From positions 1,798,001 through 1,862,000 of the forward strand of contig OZ244212.1 of assembly GCA_965216695.1 (NCBI GenBank): a stretch of DNA of 64,000 bases, given 5' to 3'. This DNA comes from G965216695 sp965216695 (GTDB lineage Bacteria > Pseudomonadota > Gammaproteobacteria > Pseudomonadales > Azotimanducaceae). A program made the position numbers and the translations under genes. The notes below the pieces were generated by a model, which saw nothing but the letters and a program-made list of their open reading frames with translations, made no database searches and was not told the DNA's origin. Of the stretch, positions 1 through 9,388 are shown piece after piece. Position 1 is the stretch's first letter; each line of letters begins with the position of its first letter.

Positions 1-603
1 GAAACGGGTGAGTTTTTTCAGTACTGCTTCGGGGCGTTCGACTTCACCGACATCAACCACACCGCGCCCACACGCACGTTCGAGGGCGAACTCACCTTGA
101 ACGTCGGCGACAAGCGGGTACACCTCACCCAGGTCGGCCCAGCACATACTCGGGGTGATATCCTCGCCTACGTTCCCGCCGACCGGACGGTGTTCACCGG
201 CGATATTCTGTTCATAGAAGGCCACCCGATCATCTGGGCCGGCCCCGTTAAGAACTGGATAGATGCGTGCGAAGCGATGCTCGCGATGGATGTAGAAACA
301 GTCGTACCCGGGCACGGCCCGGTAACCGACAAACGCGGCGTGACCGCAGTGCGCGACTACCTGGCGTACATGCGCGACCAGGCCCGGCAGCGGTTCGACG
401 CCGGCATGCCTATGCTCGAAGCAGTACGCGACATCAACATGAGCGACTTTGACTCGTGGGGAGACGGCGAACGGATTGTCGTGAACGTCGCCACGCTCTA
501 CAAAGAGTTCGCCAACGATCCTACGCCGAGCAACGTAACGGAACTGTTCGGGCACATGGCCAGAATCCACAAGGACCGGCGCGGGCCGGCGACTGTCGGA
601 TGA
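1..603 (+). CDS. MBL-fold metallohydrolase, 5' end cut by window
   Basis: The reading frame is open from base 1, so the N-terminus lies outside the window; 200 residues are visible. The metallo-beta-lactamase fold is seen in the later metal-binding motifs: PAHTRGD (His at fragment residue 49), FTGDIL (Asp 68) and VPGHGPV (His 105). The usual HxHxDH motif would lie upstream and cannot be checked. After residue 110 comes a helical tail of the kind found in MBL hydrolases acting on organic substrates. The stop codon overlaps the ATG of the next gene (ATGA), so the two are probably co-translated. The substrate cannot be told from sequence. Confidence 0.9.
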   Translation, partial: ETGEFFQYCFGAFDFTDINHTAPTRTFEGELTLNVGDKRVHLTQVGPAHTRGDILAYVPADRTVFTGDILFIEGHPIIWAGPVKNWIDACEAMLAMDVETVVPGHGPVTDKRGVTAVRDYLAYMRDQARQRFDAGMPMLEAVRDINMSDFDSWGDGERIVVNVATLYKEFANDPTPSNVTELFGHMARIHKDRRGPATVG

Positions 604-1091
604 CACTGCGTCCCGCCAAGCGCAGCGACCTGCCAGCGCTGGTGGACGTTTACAACCACTATGTGCACGCGAGTCCCTGCACATTCGACACCGAGCCGTT
701 CGACACGACCACACGCCTGCCGTGGTTCGAGCAATTCGGCAACGAGCGCCACCAGTGCTGGGTTCTGGACCTGGACGGCGCAGTCTGCGGTTATGCGTGC
801 TCAATGTCGTTCCGGAGCAAACCCGCCTACAAAACTTCGGTGGAGGTGAGCGTTTACCTGAGCCCTGACATCACCGGACGCGGCCACGGACGGCAACTCT
901 ACGAGACGCTGTTCGATGCGCTGCGCGACGCCGACGTGCATCGCGCATACGCGGGAATCACCCTGCCAAACGAAGCATCCGTCGCGTTGCATGAGGCCTT
1001 TGGCTTCAAGCACGTGGGTACGTACACCGAAGTGGGTTTGAAGTTCGATCGCTACTGGGACGTGGGCTGGTGGCAGAAAAACGTGCGTTGA
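600..1091 (+). CDS. GNAT acetyltransferase, phosphinothricin/methionine sulfoximine type
   Basis: The 163-residue protein opens with LRPAKRSDLPALVDVYN, the typical start of the Pat/MddA branch of GNAT N-acetyltransferases, which acetylate small amines such as phosphinothricin or methionine sulfoximine with acetyl-CoA. The acetyl-CoA pyrophosphate loop is GRGHGRQLY (about residues 93-101), followed by the NEASVALHEAFGF motif. The C-terminus, with FDRYWDVGWWQ, is characteristic of this branch. The ATG at 600 is chosen because it overlaps the stop of the upstream hydrolase. The real substrate is unknown; detoxification or amino-acid derivative acetylation is inferred from the family. Confidence 0.88.
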   Translation: MTLRPAKRSDLPALVDVYNHYVHASPCTFDTEPFDTTTRLPWFEQFGNERHQCWVLDLDGAVCGYACSMSFRSKPAYKTSVEVSVYLSPDITGRGHGRQLYETLFDALRDADVHRAYAGITLPNEASVALHEAFGFKHVGTYTEVGLKFDRYWDVGWWQKNVR

Positions 1092-1107
1092 GGAATGTCT
1101 AACGACG

Positions 1108-1626
1108 ATGAGTGACATTACAATCCGCCACTGGGCGCCGGACGACTACGAGGCGCTGTACGAGATTCACCGCCAGCCACGCGCGATCCGGGGAACGCTA
1201 CAGATGCCCGCGCCATCACTGGAAATGTGGCGCCAACGGGCACAGGCGCACAGTGACGGCCACTATCGACTGATTGCCTGCATAGACGACAAGCCAGTCG
1301 GCGCCCTCGGCCTCATGCGCGAACGGTCACCGCGCCGCAATCATGTTGCCGGGATAGGCATGGCCGTGCACGACCAGTACACCGGCCGAGGCGTCGGCTC
1401 GCGTTTGATGGAAGCCGCACTGGATCTGGCGGACAACTGGCTCGCGCTACGGCGCGTAGAGCTGGAGGTATTCGTCGACAACGAACCGGCGATTCGTCTG
1501 TACCGACGCTGCGGCTTCATCGAGGAAGGCCGTTTTACAGATCATGCGTTCCGCGCGGGCGAGTACGTCGACGTGCTGGCTATGGCCAGGCTCAAACCGC
1601 CGGTTACTGGAACGCCGACCCAATGA
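1108..1626 (+). CDS. GNAT acetyltransferase, YhhY-like
   Basis: A 172-residue single-domain GNAT. Visible features are the CoA-binding loop TGRGVGSRLM (about residues 91-100), the helix LDLADNWL, VFVDNEPAIRLYRRCGF and a C-terminal GEYVDVLAMARL, an order close to E. coli YhhY-type amino-acid N-acetyltransferases. It follows the previous GNAT by 16 bases on the same strand, so three genes probably share a transcript. Its 3' end overlaps the convergent exporter gene by about 23 bases. Exact substrate unknown. Confidence 0.88.
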   Translation: MSDITIRHWAPDDYEALYEIHRQPRAIRGTLQMPAPSLEMWRQRAQAHSDGHYRLIACIDDKPVGALGLMRERSPRRNHVAGIGMAVHDQYTGRGVGSRLMEAALDLADNWLALRRVELEVFVDNEPAIRLYRRCGFIEEGRFTDHAFRAGEYVDVLAMARLKPPVTGTPTQ

Positions 1627-2356
1627 TCCACACACCCATCACGATGAGCAGCCCGAAGGCCGCGCGTTTGAGACCCGCGTCCGACCACGGCGGCTGATAG
1701 CGGCGGCCGAATTCGGTGGCCACCACTACCACCGGAAGCGCAATCGCAGCCAGCACCAGCACGTCGCGGGTGAGGCCATCCGTCGCTCCGACAAGAACCG
1801 TACGCACCGAGGTGGTCACCACGAAACAGGCAAACAGCGTCGCACGCACCACGTCGACCGGGAGCGGCTGACGATAGTTGAACCAACCCATCACCGGGCC
1901 TGATGCCGAGAACAGACCACCACAGATGCCGCCACACAAGCCCGCCATCCATCGACCCGCGGCATTCGACAACGCCGGCCGCGCATGCGGCCGGAGGATC
2001 ATCGACACGCTCCCCGCAGTAATGAACACGCCCAGCAACAGATACAGCACCCGTTGCGCCTGGCTGTCCAGATAACTCAGGAGCCAGAGTCCGGCCACAA
2101 TCCCCGGTATCTGACCGAGCGTGAGCCAGGAGAACGTGGGAACGTGAACATCGCGCACACGACCCCGCAGCGCTATCACGACATTTACTAGCGAAATGAG
2201 ACTCGCCGCCGCCGTCAGTACGGGCAGCGGGATGACTTTCAATCCACCTACGACGGCAACCACGATCATGCCCATCGCAAACCCGGTCACCGACTGAACG
2301 TACGCCGCAACAAACACTACGGCGAGAAAACTCGCCGCGGTGAGTAGATCCATCAC
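1604..2356 (-). CDS. TauE/SafE-family membrane exporter
   Basis: 250 residues with about eight hydrophobic segments in two similar halves, as in the TauE/SafE family of anion (sulfite, sulfoacetate or related organosulfur) exporters. The first helix carries AAYVQSVTGFAMGM, the family signature around a conserved G-F-G-like motif; the second half repeats the pattern around GGLFSASGPVMGWF. The start is GTG directly before an in-frame ATG (2353), so either may be used. It converges on the preceding GNAT gene. Substrate not predictable from sequence. Confidence 0.88.
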   Translation of the reverse strand: MMDLLTAASFLAVVFVAAYVQSVTGFAMGMIVVAVVGGLKVIPLPVLTAAASLISLVNVVIALRGRVRDVHVPTFSWLTLGQIPGIVAGLWLLSYLDSQAQRVLYLLLGVFITAGSVSMILRPHARPALSNAAGRWMAGLCGGICGGLFSASGPVMGWFNYRQPLPVDVVRATLFACFVVTTSVRTVLVGATDGLTRDVLVLAAIALPVVVVATEFGRRYQPPWSDAGLKRAAFGLLIVMGVWIIGSAFQ

Positions 2357-2436
2357 CCATCTCCGCTGGATTGGCGGCCGGGATCGGTCCGCCGCGCGCG
2401 ATTGTAATCTTCGTCATTTGCGCAGACCATTCACCC

Positions 2437-3210
2437 ATGAATCTGGATTTGAACGGCAAAACGGCGCTCGTTACCGGCAGTCACCGCGGCACCGGCCAGA
2501 TCATTGCCAAGCACCTGCTGCGCGAGGGTGCCGAGGTCTTCGTTCACGGTTTCGCGCCCGGTGAAGCCGAAGCGAGTGTGGAGCATCTAGGCGCCGGAAT
2601 ACCCATTACCGCAGATCTCACGAATGACGAGGGTGCAGGTAGCCTGACGGCCGAATGCGGCGGCCGCAGGATCGATATTCTGGTGAACAACTACGGCACG
2701 GCAACCCCAGGCCAATGGACGGACGCAGGCTCGGACGCCTGGCTCGACGCGTATCAACGCAATGTTCTTTCGGCACAACGAACAACGCTGCAGTTTCTTC
2801 CGGCGATGCAGGCCAACGGCTGGGGACGCATCATCAACCTCGGCACTGTGGGCTCGACCCGGCCCGCCGCCCGAATGCCGCATTACTACGCTGCGAAGGG
2901 CGCCCTCGCCACAATGACCGTGAGTCTTGCTCAGGAAGTCGGCGACTCGGGCGTTACCGTCAACCTCGTCTCTCCGGGATTGATTCGTACGCCGGAAGTT
3001 GAACGCGCGTACCTGGAAACCGGACGCCGCAAAGGCTGGGGTACCACCTGGGCAGACGTTGAACCGCACGTGGCGCGCGACATCCCGATCAAGCGCATTG
3101 CCACCCGCGAGGAAGTGGCCGATCTCGTATGCTTCCTTGCCAGCCCGCTCGCAGGCGCGGTGCATGGCCAGAACATCCGCATCGACGGCGGCGCATTAGG
3201 CGTCGTGTGA
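2437..3210 (+). CDS. SDR-family oxidoreductase
   Basis: A 257-residue classical short-chain dehydrogenase/reductase. The Rossmann motif is TGSHRGTGQ near residue 12, NNYG replaces the usual NNAG, and the catalytic pair is HYYAAK (Tyr and Lys four apart) preceded by an upstream Ser in GTVGSTRP. The C-terminal GQNIRIDGG is typical of the family. The ATG at 2437 places the Rossmann motif at the usual distance from the N-terminus; an upstream in-frame start would add 22 poorly conserved residues. Its stop overlaps the ATG of the next gene. Substrate unknown. Confidence 0.92.
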   Translation: MNLDLNGKTALVTGSHRGTGQIIAKHLLREGAEVFVHGFAPGEAEASVEHLGAGIPITADLTNDEGAGSLTAECGGRRIDILVNNYGTATPGQWTDAGSDAWLDAYQRNVLSAQRTTLQFLPAMQANGWGRIINLGTVGSTRPAARMPHYYAAKGALATMTVSLAQEVGDSGVTVNLVSPGLIRTPEVERAYLETGRRKGWGTTWADVEPHVARDIPIKRIATREEVADLVCFLASPLAGAVHGQNIRIDGGALGVV

Positions 3211-3551
3211 TGGCGACCCGCTGGCTCGGCGCCGCACTGCTTATGGCAGGCGTCGTAGCGTACGACCCGACAGCGTCGTCGATTGCAACGCGGCTGGCCG
3301 CGCCGGCGCTCTTTGCACTCGGCGCAGGATTGCTTACCGGCGCCTGGACCGCTGTAGCCGCGGCGGCAGCTGTGTTGAGTTTCATACACGCCGATGTAGA
3401 GAATCCGGATCCTTTGGTGTCAATCTGCTATCCGATCATTCTGGCCGGCTCTGCACTGTACGTCGGCATCGACCTGTCGCGCCGTTTCCGCAGGCACGTG
3501 GCCAAGACACGTACGCTACGCTGGCAGACGCGCCGATCGCGCCCATCATGA
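3210..3551 (+). CDS. Small membrane protein of unknown function
   Basis: 113 residues, start ATG overlapping the TGA of the upstream SDR (TGATG), which supports translational coupling. About three or four hydrophobic helices are seen (around residues 5-20, 28-58 and 68-88), followed by a strongly basic tail rich in Arg and Lys that should lie in the cytoplasm. No catalytic motif is recognised. It could be an inner-membrane accessory protein, but no function can be assigned. Confidence 0.7.
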   Translation: MATRWLGAALLMAGVVAYDPTASSIATRLAAPALFALGAGLLTGAWTAVAAAAAVLSFIHADVENPDPLVSICYPIILAGSALYVGIDLSRRFRRHVAKTRTLRWQTRRSRPS

Positions 3552-3579
3552 GTCGCCGCTTACAGTCCGGGAGAGTTGC

Positions 3580-4425
3580 ATGACTGCCGATACGGTCGCA
3601 CTGATCACCGGTGCCACCAGTGGAATCGGACTGGCTGCTGCGTCGGTTCTGGCGAGTCCAAAACGGTCGCTGATACTCGCGTGCCGCAATCCCGCAATCG
3701 CAGCATCGACCGCAGAGCGGATTGCGCAGCAGCGCAACGCAAAGGTAACGACACTGACACTCGACCTGGCCGACCAGCACAGCGTTCGCTCCGCAGCCAC
3801 AATGATCCAGGCGCAGGGAACGAAGCTCGATCTAGTGATCAACAACGCCGGCATGATGAGCTCACGTCCTCTAATGGACAACAACGGCATAGAGTTGACG
3901 TTTGCCACCAACCACCTGGGTCCTTATCTATTTACGCGTCTGCTTGCCGAGCATGACCTGATCGCGCGCGGTGCGCGCGTCGTTAACGTTGCCTCGCAGG
4001 TGCACTACAGCGCCCCTGCCGATTTCGAGCGCGTGTTCGACCTGACCCGATATTCCGGTATGCGGGCGTACGCGCGCTCTAAACTTGCAAATGTGATGTT
4101 TTCCCTGGCGCTTGCACGCCGGTTGTCCGACCGAGATGTCCACGTCCACGCAGTGCACCCTGGCATTGTTGCCACCAACATCCTGCCGCGGAATGGACCC
4201 TGGCTCCGTCGCGCCGGTCTGTTGGCGTCCCCGCTGATGAAAACGCCGCTACAGGGCGCTGCCAGCATGCTTCATGCGGCCCTCGATCCGCAGTTTGGAC
4301 AATCCACCGGCACCTACCTGAATGGCCGTTCGCAGATTACGCGTCCGTCCCGGGTTGCGCTGTATGAATCGCATCAGGAGCGTCTGTGGTCGTTCAGTGC
4401 CGAACTGACCGGCCTCGACACCTGA
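3580..4425 (+). CDS. SDR-family oxidoreductase, retinol-dehydrogenase-like
   Basis: 281 residues. The cofactor motif TGATSGIG lies at residues 10-17, INNAG at about residue 86, and the active-site YARSK at about residue 168. The long insert between Ser and Tyr (HYSAPADFERVFDLTRYSG) and the sequence VHAVHPGIVATNIL match the retinol dehydrogenase/WW-oxidoreductase-like branch of SDRs. It stands 28 bases after the small membrane protein and is probably in the same transcript. The physiological substrate is not known. Confidence 0.9.
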   Translation: MTADTVALITGATSGIGLAAASVLASPKRSLILACRNPAIAASTAERIAQQRNAKVTTLTLDLADQHSVRSAATMIQAQGTKLDLVINNAGMMSSRPLMDNNGIELTFATNHLGPYLFTRLLAEHDLIARGARVVNVASQVHYSAPADFERVFDLTRYSGMRAYARSKLANVMFSLALARRLSDRDVHVHAVHPGIVATNILPRNGPWLRRAGLLASPLMKTPLQGAASMLHAALDPQFGQSTGTYLNGRSQITRPSRVALYESHQERLWSFSAELTGLDT

Positions 4426-4494
4426 GCACGACGCTCGCTTGAGTTGATCTGGCACGTGGTCTATCGTGATCGGCCGATCTTCGGATGCGCCGAA

Positions 4495-5259
4495 ATGCAG
4501 TGGTTTATCGGTACCAGCGGATACAGCTATAAGACGTGGCGCGGCGATTTCTACCCGGCGGATATCAACGCCTCCGACATGCTGTCGTACTATGCCGAGC
4601 GCCTTTCGTCGGTAGAGATCAACAATACGTTCTACCGCATGCCACGCGCATCAACGACGGCGAAGTGGGCGCAATCGGTACCCGCCAACTTCCGGTTCGT
4701 GATCAAGGCGCCTAGGCGCATCACCCATCAGTTGAAACTTCAGCACGCCGAACAACCCGTTACCTACCTTGCCAAAGCCCTTGACGCACTAGGCGATCGG
4801 TTGGGTGCCGTGCTCTTCCAGTGCCCGCCGTTTCTGCGGTGCGACTCGGAGGTGCTTACGCAATTTCTGAACGCGTGGCCGCGCGCTTATCCAGCCGCTT
4901 TCGAGTTCCGCCACGCAAGCTGGTTCTGTGACGAGACCCTAGCACTGCTGAGTACACACGGCGCTACCTTGTGCGTCTCCGACGACACAGCGTTCCACGT
5001 ACCTGCGACCATTTCCAACAGTGCATGGCGTTATCTGAGACTACGTCGCGATCGCTACACCGCATCCGAACTCGACGCGATCGTCCGGGTCGCGACATCT
5101 CCTGAATCCGCGCGAACGTTTGCATTTTTCAAACACGAAACCGAAGGACCCGAACTCGCCCAGCGTTTGACGCGGGTTGCCGACAAGCGCGGTCCGTTGC
5201 GCGCGACCCGTCGGCGGAGCGAACGCGCGGCACCCTCGTCACGCGATCGGCAGAACTGA
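4495..5259 (+). CDS. DUF72 family protein
   Basis: 254 residues of the DUF72 (YecE-like) TIM-barrel family. Diagnostic segments are IGTSGYSYKTW at the N-terminus, FYPADI, SVEINNTFYRMP, FRFVIKAPRRITH and GAVLFQCPPF; FEFRHASWF follows near the middle. The internal ATG at 4495 is preferred over an upstream TTG because it puts the conserved motif at residues 5-15 as in family members. DUF72 structures resemble endonuclease IV-type barrels, but the activity is not established. Its end lies 8 bases before aceK. Confidence 0.93.
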   Translation: MQWFIGTSGYSYKTWRGDFYPADINASDMLSYYAERLSSVEINNTFYRMPRASTTAKWAQSVPANFRFVIKAPRRITHQLKLQHAEQPVTYLAKALDALGDRLGAVLFQCPPFLRCDSEVLTQFLNAWPRAYPAAFEFRHASWFCDETLALLSTHGATLCVSDDTAFHVPATISNSAWRYLRLRRDRYTASELDAIVRVATSPESARTFAFFKHETEGPELAQRLTRVADKRGPLRATRRRSERAAPSSRDRQN

Positions 5260-5267
5260 CGCATCCG

Positions 5268-7070
5268 ATGCCAACAACCGCCGAGCGCGTTGCCGAACTC
5301 ATCCGCGACGCTTTCAATCGCTACCGCACAGAGTTTGGAACGATCACGCTCGCCGCAAAGACCCGGTTCGAAAACGCACAGTGGCTTGCAGGCCAGCAAG
5401 CAACCACGATTCGCCTGGAATCCTACAAAATCCATCAGAGCGAGCTAACGGCTGCGGTGCGCGCCGAACTGCGTGCACAACCACCCGAGGGCACCGCCGA
5501 CAGCACATTCTGGCCGGAAGTAAAGGCCGCTTTTGTCACGATGATCCGGCACGTCCCGGATGCAGAGCTCGCCGAAACGTTCTACAACTCGCTGTACCGC
5601 AACATAACGGGCGACGCGCCGGTGAACGACAACGAAATGTTCGTGTGGCCGGTGATACACGAACCGGCCGATCCGAACCGTCGCTCGCTCGTGCGCGTGT
5701 ATCGACCGACGCAAGGCGTTGTGCAAATGATTCGCGACGTATTCAACGACCTGCCGCTCGAACGGCCATGGCAGAACCTTGAGCGCGACATTGGCAACGT
5801 GTTGCGTTCGCTGATGGACGAGCGCCCGGAGATACTCACGGTGCAGGGCCTCAAACTCGAGATTCTGAAACCGATTTTCTATCGCAACAAAGGTGCGTAC
5901 CTGATCGGCCGACTGTTCTACTACGATGCGAGCTGGCCCGTTGCACTGCCGTTTCTTCTGGACGACGCCCGTCATATCTACGTCGACACCTTGATATGCG
6001 ATCCGGATGAACTGTCGATCGTGTTCAGCTTCACCCGGGCGTACTTCATGGTGGACGTAAGCCAACCGGCCGAGCTGGTGCGCTACCTGAACGACCTGCT
6101 GCCAAACAAGACGCGCTCAGAACTCTATGCAACGCTGGGCTTGCACAAGCATGGCAAAACCGAGTTCTACCGCGGCTTTCTGGATCACCTTTCAAAAAGC
6201 ACGGACCGCTTTGAGATCGCTCCGGGAACGCCGGGTCTCGTTATGGCGGTATTCATGCTGCCGTCGTACGGGACGGTGTTCAAGGTAATCAAGGACCGTT
6301 TCTCACCGCAAAAGCAGGTAACCGCCGCGCAGGTGAAGGAGAAATACCACATCGTGAAACGCCATGATCGGGTCGGTCGCATGGCGGATACGCAGGAATT
6401 CCAGAACTTTGCCCTCCCCCGCGACCGTTTCGATCCCGCGTTACTCGACGAGTTGAAGGAAGTGGCTGCCTCGAGCGTCGAGATCAACGCCGACACCGTA
6501 CTCATCCGACACCTCTATACCGAACGTCTGATGAGGCCGCTCAATCTCTACATAAAAGACGCCGAACCCGATGCCCTCGAAAACGCCCTCGACGAGTACG
6601 GCAACGCCATCAAGCAATTGGCCGCCGCCAACATCTTCCCGGGCGACATGCTGTTGAAGAATTTCGGTGTAACCCGCCACGGGCGTGTCGTGTTCTACGA
6701 CTACGACGAAATCGCGTACATCACCGACTGCAATTTCCGTGCGATTCCGGCATCACACCACGTAGACGACGAGATGTCGGCCGACCCCTGGTATTCGGTA
6801 GCCCCCAACGACGTTTTTCCGGAGGAGTTCTCGAAGTTTCTGTTCGGCAACCGCAAAACCAAGGCGCGCTTCATCGAGATGCATGGTGAACTGTTTGACC
6901 CCGTCTACTGGCAGACTGTTCAGTCGACCGTACAGAAGGGCGGGGTCAGCGATGTATTCCCCTACCGCCGTAAACGTCGATTCGTGCATCAGACAATGCC
7001 GGAGCGGACCGCCCCGCAGGATTCCAGTCGTCCCCAAGCTCCCGGGTCGCCGGAACCGCCGCCCGCTTAA
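5268..7070 (+). CDS. aceK: Isocitrate dehydrogenase kinase/phosphatase
   Basis: 600 residues, close to the roughly 580 of E. coli AceK. The enzyme phosphorylates and dephosphorylates isocitrate dehydrogenase to split carbon between the TCA cycle and the glyoxylate shunt. The nucleotide-binding stretch APGTPGLVMAVFM (from about residue 318) and the lysine region VFKVIKD (338-343) are intact, as are IFPGDMLLKNFGV (about 456-468) and the catalytic YDYDEI (478-482). The N-terminal regulatory half is also well kept. The usual partner genes aceBA and icd are not in this window. The tail after residue 580 is Pro-rich and not conserved. Confidence 0.97.
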   Translation: MPTTAERVAELIRDAFNRYRTEFGTITLAAKTRFENAQWLAGQQATTIRLESYKIHQSELTAAVRAELRAQPPEGTADSTFWPEVKAAFVTMIRHVPDAELAETFYNSLYRNITGDAPVNDNEMFVWPVIHEPADPNRRSLVRVYRPTQGVVQMIRDVFNDLPLERPWQNLERDIGNVLRSLMDERPEILTVQGLKLEILKPIFYRNKGAYLIGRLFYYDASWPVALPFLLDDARHIYVDTLICDPDELSIVFSFTRAYFMVDVSQPAELVRYLNDLLPNKTRSELYATLGLHKHGKTEFYRGFLDHLSKSTDRFEIAPGTPGLVMAVFMLPSYGTVFKVIKDRFSPQKQVTAAQVKEKYHIVKRHDRVGRMADTQEFQNFALPRDRFDPALLDELKEVAASSVEINADTVLIRHLYTERLMRPLNLYIKDAEPDALENALDEYGNAIKQLAAANIFPGDMLLKNFGVTRHGRVVFYDYDEIAYITDCNFRAIPASHHVDDEMSADPWYSVAPNDVFPEEFSKFLFGNRKTKARFIEMHGELFDPVYWQTVQSTVQKGGVSDVFPYRRKRRFVHQTMPERTAPQDSSRPQAPGSPEPPPA

Positions 7071-7136
7071 GCCGCGTATCGGACGTTGGGGTACAATCGC
7101 GCCCGAGCAGTTCAGGTCGACGGCAGGAGCCGCGAA

Positions 7137-7430
7137 ATGCAGCGCGCCACGGTAGCCCGCAACGAAATCTGTCCGCTGCTGGATCAGCTGATCCGCCAGC
7201 TGACGCAGGAAGGATCGCAGACGCAGTGCGCGTATTTCCGGCGCATTCGAAAGTCGCTCGACCGCGCAACCGACAATACGCAGCTGGTGCTGCCGATTCT
7301 GGAACTCTCCAGCAGCTCGGCGGTGGGATTCCGCTTTTCCAATGACGCAGACGCTCTGATGTCACGCATTCTGGAAAAGGCGAGCCGGCTTGCAAACGAC
7401 CTGGACCCGCCGCCGCCGTCGCGGCACTGA
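7137..7430 (+). CDS. Hypothetical small helical protein
   Basis: 97 residues with no recognised domain. The ATG at 7137 is preferred because an AGGAG ribosome site ends 7 bases before it; an upstream start would add 17 unconserved residues. The sequence is mostly helical (LLDQLIRQLTQE, ALMSRILEKASRLAND) with a Pro-rich end. A TACAAT hexamer at 7092-7097 may be a -10 element but no good -35 is visible. It sits between aceK and nadE on the same strand and ends 11 bases before nadE. Confidence 0.65.
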   Translation: MQRATVARNEICPLLDQLIRQLTQEGSQTQCAYFRRIRKSLDRATDNTQLVLPILELSSSSAVGFRFSNDADALMSRILEKASRLANDLDPPPPSRH

Positions 7431-7441
7431 CCGGACTACCG

Positions 7442-9388
7442 ATGCAGCACGCTAGCGTCGGCGACGCGGTCGATTTTCACTCACTGGGGTATGTTCGTAC
7501 CGCCGCAGTGTGCCCGGTGCTCGCGCTCGGCGAGCCGGACAGCAACGCCACCGAGATCATCCGGGTGGTGGAAACGCTTCGTGAGCGTGCCGTCGCGATC
7601 GCGCTGTTTCCCGAGCTGAGCGTTACCGGCTATTCGGCCGAGGACCTGTTTTTTACCAACCACCTCTACGAGCAGACACGCACAGCGATGCAGCGCATCG
7701 TTGCCGCCAGCCGCGGCATGATGGTGGTAGTCGGCACACCGTGGCGAATCGACGACGGGCGCCTGCTGAACGTTGCAGCGGTAGCCGCCAATGGAAAACT
7801 GGTTGGCGTGGTGCCCAAATCCGCGCACCCCAACTACGGCGAGTTCTACGAGCGACGCTGGTTTGTGGCCGCCCCCGATGTTAACCATTTTGTGCAGGAC
7901 CCCGTTTTCGGCGAAATCCGCATCGGCACCGCGCAATTGTTTGATGTGGCCGGTACACGCGTCGGAATCGAAATCTGCGAGGACCTGTGGGCGCCTGACT
8001 CACCCGGCGCAACGCTTGCACTTGCCGGCGCGGAACTCATGCTGAACCTGTCGGCAAGCAATGAACTGGTCCACAAGGCCGACTACCGTCGTGATCTGGT
8101 ACGAATGACCAGCGCACAGCGCATCTGCGGCTACCTGTACGCATCCAGCGGCGTGTTCGAGTCTACAAAAGACGTGGTTTTCGGCGGGCATCTGATCGCC
8201 GCCGAAAATGGCCAGATGCTGGCCGAGAGTTCACGGTTCAACACAGACACCCGCACGTTGATCGCCGATTTCGATACCCACAAGCTCGGCCACGACCGTG
8301 TGCACAACAACACGTTCGCCAACGCTCCCCGGCGCGTCACCTGCCACCTGACCCGCACCGCGATCACGCAACCCGCGTTGGCCGACATAGAACGCACCTA
8401 CGAACAGCGGCCGTTCGTACCGTCCCGCAGCGAGCACCTGGCAACAAATGCGGAAGAGATATTCCGCATTCAAAGCACGGGGCTGTTCCGGCGCATGGTC
8501 GCCGCAGGCACGCAGAATCTTGTGCTCGGCATCTCCGGTGGCCTCGATTCGACGCTCGCGCTGCTGGTGTGCTTGAAGGCCACGGAACTCAGCGGCTTCG
8601 GCCGGCGCGCAGTCCACGCGCTGACGATGCCAGGACCCGGCACCACCAATCACACGCGCAGTACCGCCGTGCGGCTGGCACGCGCCGCTGGTGTAACGCT
8701 CGAAACAATCAACATCAACGCTGCGGTGAAACGGCACTTGGCCGATCTGGATCACGAAGCCCGCGACGATGTCGTGTTCGAGAACGCGCAGGCACGCGAG
8801 CGCACGCAACTCCTGTTCAATTACGCCAACAAAGTCGACGGGCTCGTCGTTGGTACAGGCGACCTGTCCGAGCTCGCTCTCGGGTGGTGCACATTCAACG
8901 GCGATCACATGGCCGGTTACAACGTAAACGCCAGCGTACCGAAAACACTGGTCGCTTATCTGGTGGAGTGGTATGCAGACACCCACGCCGACAAGGCGCT
9001 GGCACGGCTGCTGAAACGTGTTCTGGAAACCCCAATCACGCCGGAGCTGATCCCGCACGACGAAGGCCAGATCGTGCAGGAAACCGAGAACATCATTGGT
9101 CCGTACGTGCTGCACGACTTCTTTCTGTTCCACTACCTGCGCAACGGCGCGCTGCCGGAAAAAATCTACCACCTTGCAACGCGATCATTCGCCGACGACT
9201 ACCCGCCGGATGAAATCAGGAAGTGGCTGCGCGAATTCTTCCGGCGATTCTTTACGCAACAGTTCAAACGCACAACGTTGCCACCCGGACCCAAGGTTGG
9301 ATCGATCAGTCTGTCGCCACGCGGTGACTGGCGCATGCCGGACGAAGCGAGTGCGCAGAGCATTCTGCAACGCATAGAGGACCTGTAA
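7442..9388 (+). CDS. nadE: Glutamine-dependent NAD+ synthetase
   Basis: 648 residues in two domains. The N-terminal nitrilase-type glutaminase has a complete Glu-Lys-Cys triad: Glu58 in FPELSVTGY, Lys126 in VPKSAHPNYGEFYERRWF and Cys179 in IEICEDLW. The C-terminal synthetase has the ATP pyrophosphatase loop GISGGLDST (about 363-371), then GTGDLSELALGWCTFNGDHM. It makes NAD+ from deamido-NAD+, ATP and glutamine in the cytoplasm. Length and order match the long glutamine-using form rather than the short ammonia-dependent one. Its TAA overlaps the ATG of the next gene. Confidence 0.97.
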   Translation: MQHASVGDAVDFHSLGYVRTAAVCPVLALGEPDSNATEIIRVVETLRERAVAIALFPELSVTGYSAEDLFFTNHLYEQTRTAMQRIVAASRGMMVVVGTPWRIDDGRLLNVAAVAANGKLVGVVPKSAHPNYGEFYERRWFVAAPDVNHFVQDPVFGEIRIGTAQLFDVAGTRVGIEICEDLWAPDSPGATLALAGAELMLNLSASNELVHKADYRRDLVRMTSAQRICGYLYASSGVFESTKDVVFGGHLIAAENGQMLAESSRFNTDTRTLIADFDTHKLGHDRVHNNTFANAPRRVTCHLTRTAITQPALADIERTYEQRPFVPSRSEHLATNAEEIFRIQSTGLFRRMVAAGTQNLVLGISGGLDSTLALLVCLKATELSGFGRRAVHALTMPGPGTTNHTRSTAVRLARAAGVTLETININAAVKRHLADLDHEARDDVVFENAQARERTQLLFNYANKVDGLVVGTGDLSELALGWCTFNGDHMAGYNVNASVPKTLVAYLVEWYADTHADKALARLLKRVLETPITPELIPHDEGQIVQETENIIGPYVLHDFFLFHYLRNGALPEKIYHLATRSFADDYPPDEIRKWLREFFRRFFTQQFKRTTLPPGPKVGSISLSPRGDWRMPDEASAQSILQRIEDL